Assembly (NCBI GenBank): GCA_036746235.1
Contig: DAIOEN010000194.1
Span: 1 to 13,873, forward strand
Length of the DNA: 13,873 bases
Direction: 5' to 3'
DNA from: CALARM01 sp036746235
Lineage (GTDB): Bacteria > Vulcanimicrobiota > SpSt-956 > JAKJGF01
A program made the translations under genes and the position numbers. The notes below the pieces were generated by a model. That model did no database searches. It was given only the letters and a program-made list of their open reading frames with translations, and was not told the origin of the DNA. This document shows positions 12,987-13,873 of the stretch, in pieces. Numbering within the stretch: position 1 is the stretch's first letter; each line of letters begins with the position of its first letter.

Positions 12987-13712
12987 ATGAAGCAAAAATT
13001 TGAAGCAATTAAATTTGATATAAAAACAGAAAGAGAAACCGTTTTATTGGTTCTTATGCTTGGAGGTATTGGAGTTGGAGTTGCTATAGTGTTTATAGGT
13101 CTGGGTTTAAAACGTGGTTCAATTGGTCCAATTCATCCTAATGTAGTAATAACAGGTATTTTTATTGCACTTATCTCTCTTATAGTCTTCGGATTGCTCA
13201 GATATTTTACAGATGACTATTTAATGATAGAACCTGACAGAGAATATATTCTGGAATACAATAATTTTTTATTCTGGAAAAAAATATATGTTTACTCCAC
13301 CTTTAATGAAGTAGATTATATAAAACTGAATAGTGAAAGCATAATAATATCAAGCCGGTATTGTACCAGTTTTACTCTTACGATTTATTTTTCTAATACG
13401 CAAGTTTCACAGACATACACTAAAATTGTATCAATGCCCGAAGAACTAGGTTATCAATTCAATAAAGATGTGTCATTATTGAGAGATAAAGCTTTGCAAA
13501 TTGCGGATATGATAGGGTGTGATATAATATACACCGATAAAATTCCCCCGAAAGAAAGATTAAAACCTAAAAGTGTAATAAATAATCAGCCTTCTGTAAA
13601 CAATATGAAAAGTAATTTTTCTTGTTCAGGAAAAGAAAAAATCTGCCAGTCATGCGGGGAAGAAAGTAAGGGGCAAAACAAATACTGCAACAGTTGCGGA
13701 AGAGAATTTTAA
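12987..13712 (+). CDS. Two-TM membrane protein with C-terminal zinc ribbon
   Basis: A 241-residue protein with two membrane helices, at about 18-41 (TVLLVLMLGGIGVGVAIVFI) and 53-71 (VVITGIFIALISLIVFGLL). A soluble, beta-rich domain (about 73-195) resembles the PH-like domains found after paired helices in bacterial membrane proteins, with LMIEPDREYILEYNNFLFWK followed by IYVYSTFNEVDYIKL. A low-complexity linker follows, then a zinc ribbon with Cys220, Cys223, Cys234 and Cys237 (CQSCG and CNSCG). The start is supported by AAGGAG. It is a single gene under promoter module C, with no recognised family name. It shares the zinc-ribbon theme with the protein at 7114, although the ribbon is at the opposite end. 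Confidence 0.8.
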   Translation: MKQKFEAIKFDIKTERETVLLVLMLGGIGVGVAIVFIGLGLKRGSIGPIHPNVVITGIFIALISLIVFGLLRYFTDDYLMIEPDREYILEYNNFLFWKKIYVYSTFNEVDYIKLNSESIIISSRYCTSFTLTIYFSNTQVSQTYTKIVSMPEELGYQFNKDVSLLRDKALQIADMIGCDIIYTDKIPPKERLKPKSVINNQPSVNNMKSNFSCSGKEKICQSCGEESKGQNKYCNSCGREF

Positions 13713-13736
13713 TAAAAAGAGTCAGAGCAAAAAATC

Positions 13737-13762
13737 TAATCACGAGGTCTGATTACAGGTTT
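13737..13762 (+). terminator. Weak candidate terminator after the zinc-ribbon membrane protein
   Basis: TAATCA (13737-13742) pairs with TGATTA (13750-13755) over a 7-nt loop, followed by CAGGTTTT. The stem is short and AT-rich, so it is marginal. It begins 24 bases after the stop codon. Confidence 0.3.
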
Positions 13763-13796
13763 TAATGTCGGAGCACCGGGTGGCAAATACTGACAG

Positions 13797-13830
13797 GTGA
13801 AAAGTGAATGGGCTTCCATTCACTTTTCAC
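13797..13830. repeat. Perfect 15-bp heptad hairpin
   Basis: GTGAAAAGTGAATGG (13797-13811) pairs perfectly with CCATTCACTTTTCAC (13816-13830) around GCTT. The right side continues with a further TTTTCAC heptad. It is the strongest member of the heptad hairpin family in this window. It could also act as a bidirectional terminator between the gene at 12987 and whatever lies beyond the right edge. Confidence 0.85.
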
Positions 13831-13873
13831 TTTTCACTATTAATCTTCTAACAGATGGACAACCATGCCGCTT

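Noticed and set aside
13840..13873. Possible C-terminal end of a minus-strand gene (…SGMVVHLLED then TAA) at the right edge
   Set aside because: Only ten codons are visible and no family can be recognised. The heptad hairpin just beyond the stop is suggestive but not enough to call a gene.
1..13873. CRISPR arrays, tRNA or rRNA genes, complete IS elements or toxin-antitoxin pairs
   Set aside because: No regularly spaced repeats, cloverleaf or rRNA-like sequence, transposase gene or recognised toxin/antitoxin family was seen on either strand.

Overview
This is an AT-rich bacterial window with strong GGAGG-type ribosome binding sites. It holds about 14 protein genes or gene remnants, mostly unfamiliar small proteins. 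The recognisable proteins are a STAND-type ATPase regulator with a C-terminal winged helix, a Ser/Thr kinase with a multi-pass membrane part and a pilin-like tail, zinc-ribbon proteins, a TPR protein and a TetR regulator. A Ser/Thr kinase fused to a 'SNLKNIATALEMY'-type pilin-like tail recalls candidate phyla such as Vulcanimicrobiota/Eremiobacterota (Xenobia) or their neighbours. That placement is from memory and is weak.

Layout. 63-2909 (minus) is the STAND ATPase/TPR/winged-helix regulator. 2910-3639 is a large intergenic region. It contains a heptad-based hairpin, one copy of a ~92-bp dispersed repeat, a folded segment followed by the N-terminus of a group II intron reverse transcriptase (probably a dead fragment), and a promoter module. 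3640-4905 holds two tandem genes that share a nearly identical 158-bp head but have unrelated tails. 4945-5520 is an exported TPR protein. A second copy of the promoter module precedes a short prepilin-like reading frame (5672-5878), which overlaps the first member of a second head-sharing family (5863-6717). Next come a 63-aa protein, a very stable cUUCGg hairpin, a zinc-ribbon protein, a histidine-kinase ATPase fragment, and two more members of the second family (8195-8992 and 9035-9640). A small protein with a hydrophobic tail follows at 9729-10052, with an odd 5-codon leader. The plus-strand series ends with the kinase (10078-12036), whose terminator lies inside the 3' end of the convergent TetR gene (12048-12614, minus). 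The right end has a TetR promoter and operator, the second copy of the dispersed repeat, a third partial promoter module, a two-TM zinc-ribbon protein (12987-13712), and another heptad hairpin.

The most interesting theme is modularity. Two unrelated N-terminal heads are each joined to several different tails. Four proteins from three backgrounds end in glycine/alanine-rich hydrophobic segments that could form membrane hairpins. Two of the clusters carry the same promoter block with a TTGTGACA-like direct repeat at 12-bp period. This is the architecture of polymorphic secreted or surface-targeted proteins (targeting head, swappable effector tail), but function and export are inference. No known toxin, immunity or secretion gene was identified. 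The kinase, the prepilin stub and the exported TPR protein are possible cell-envelope partners by context only.
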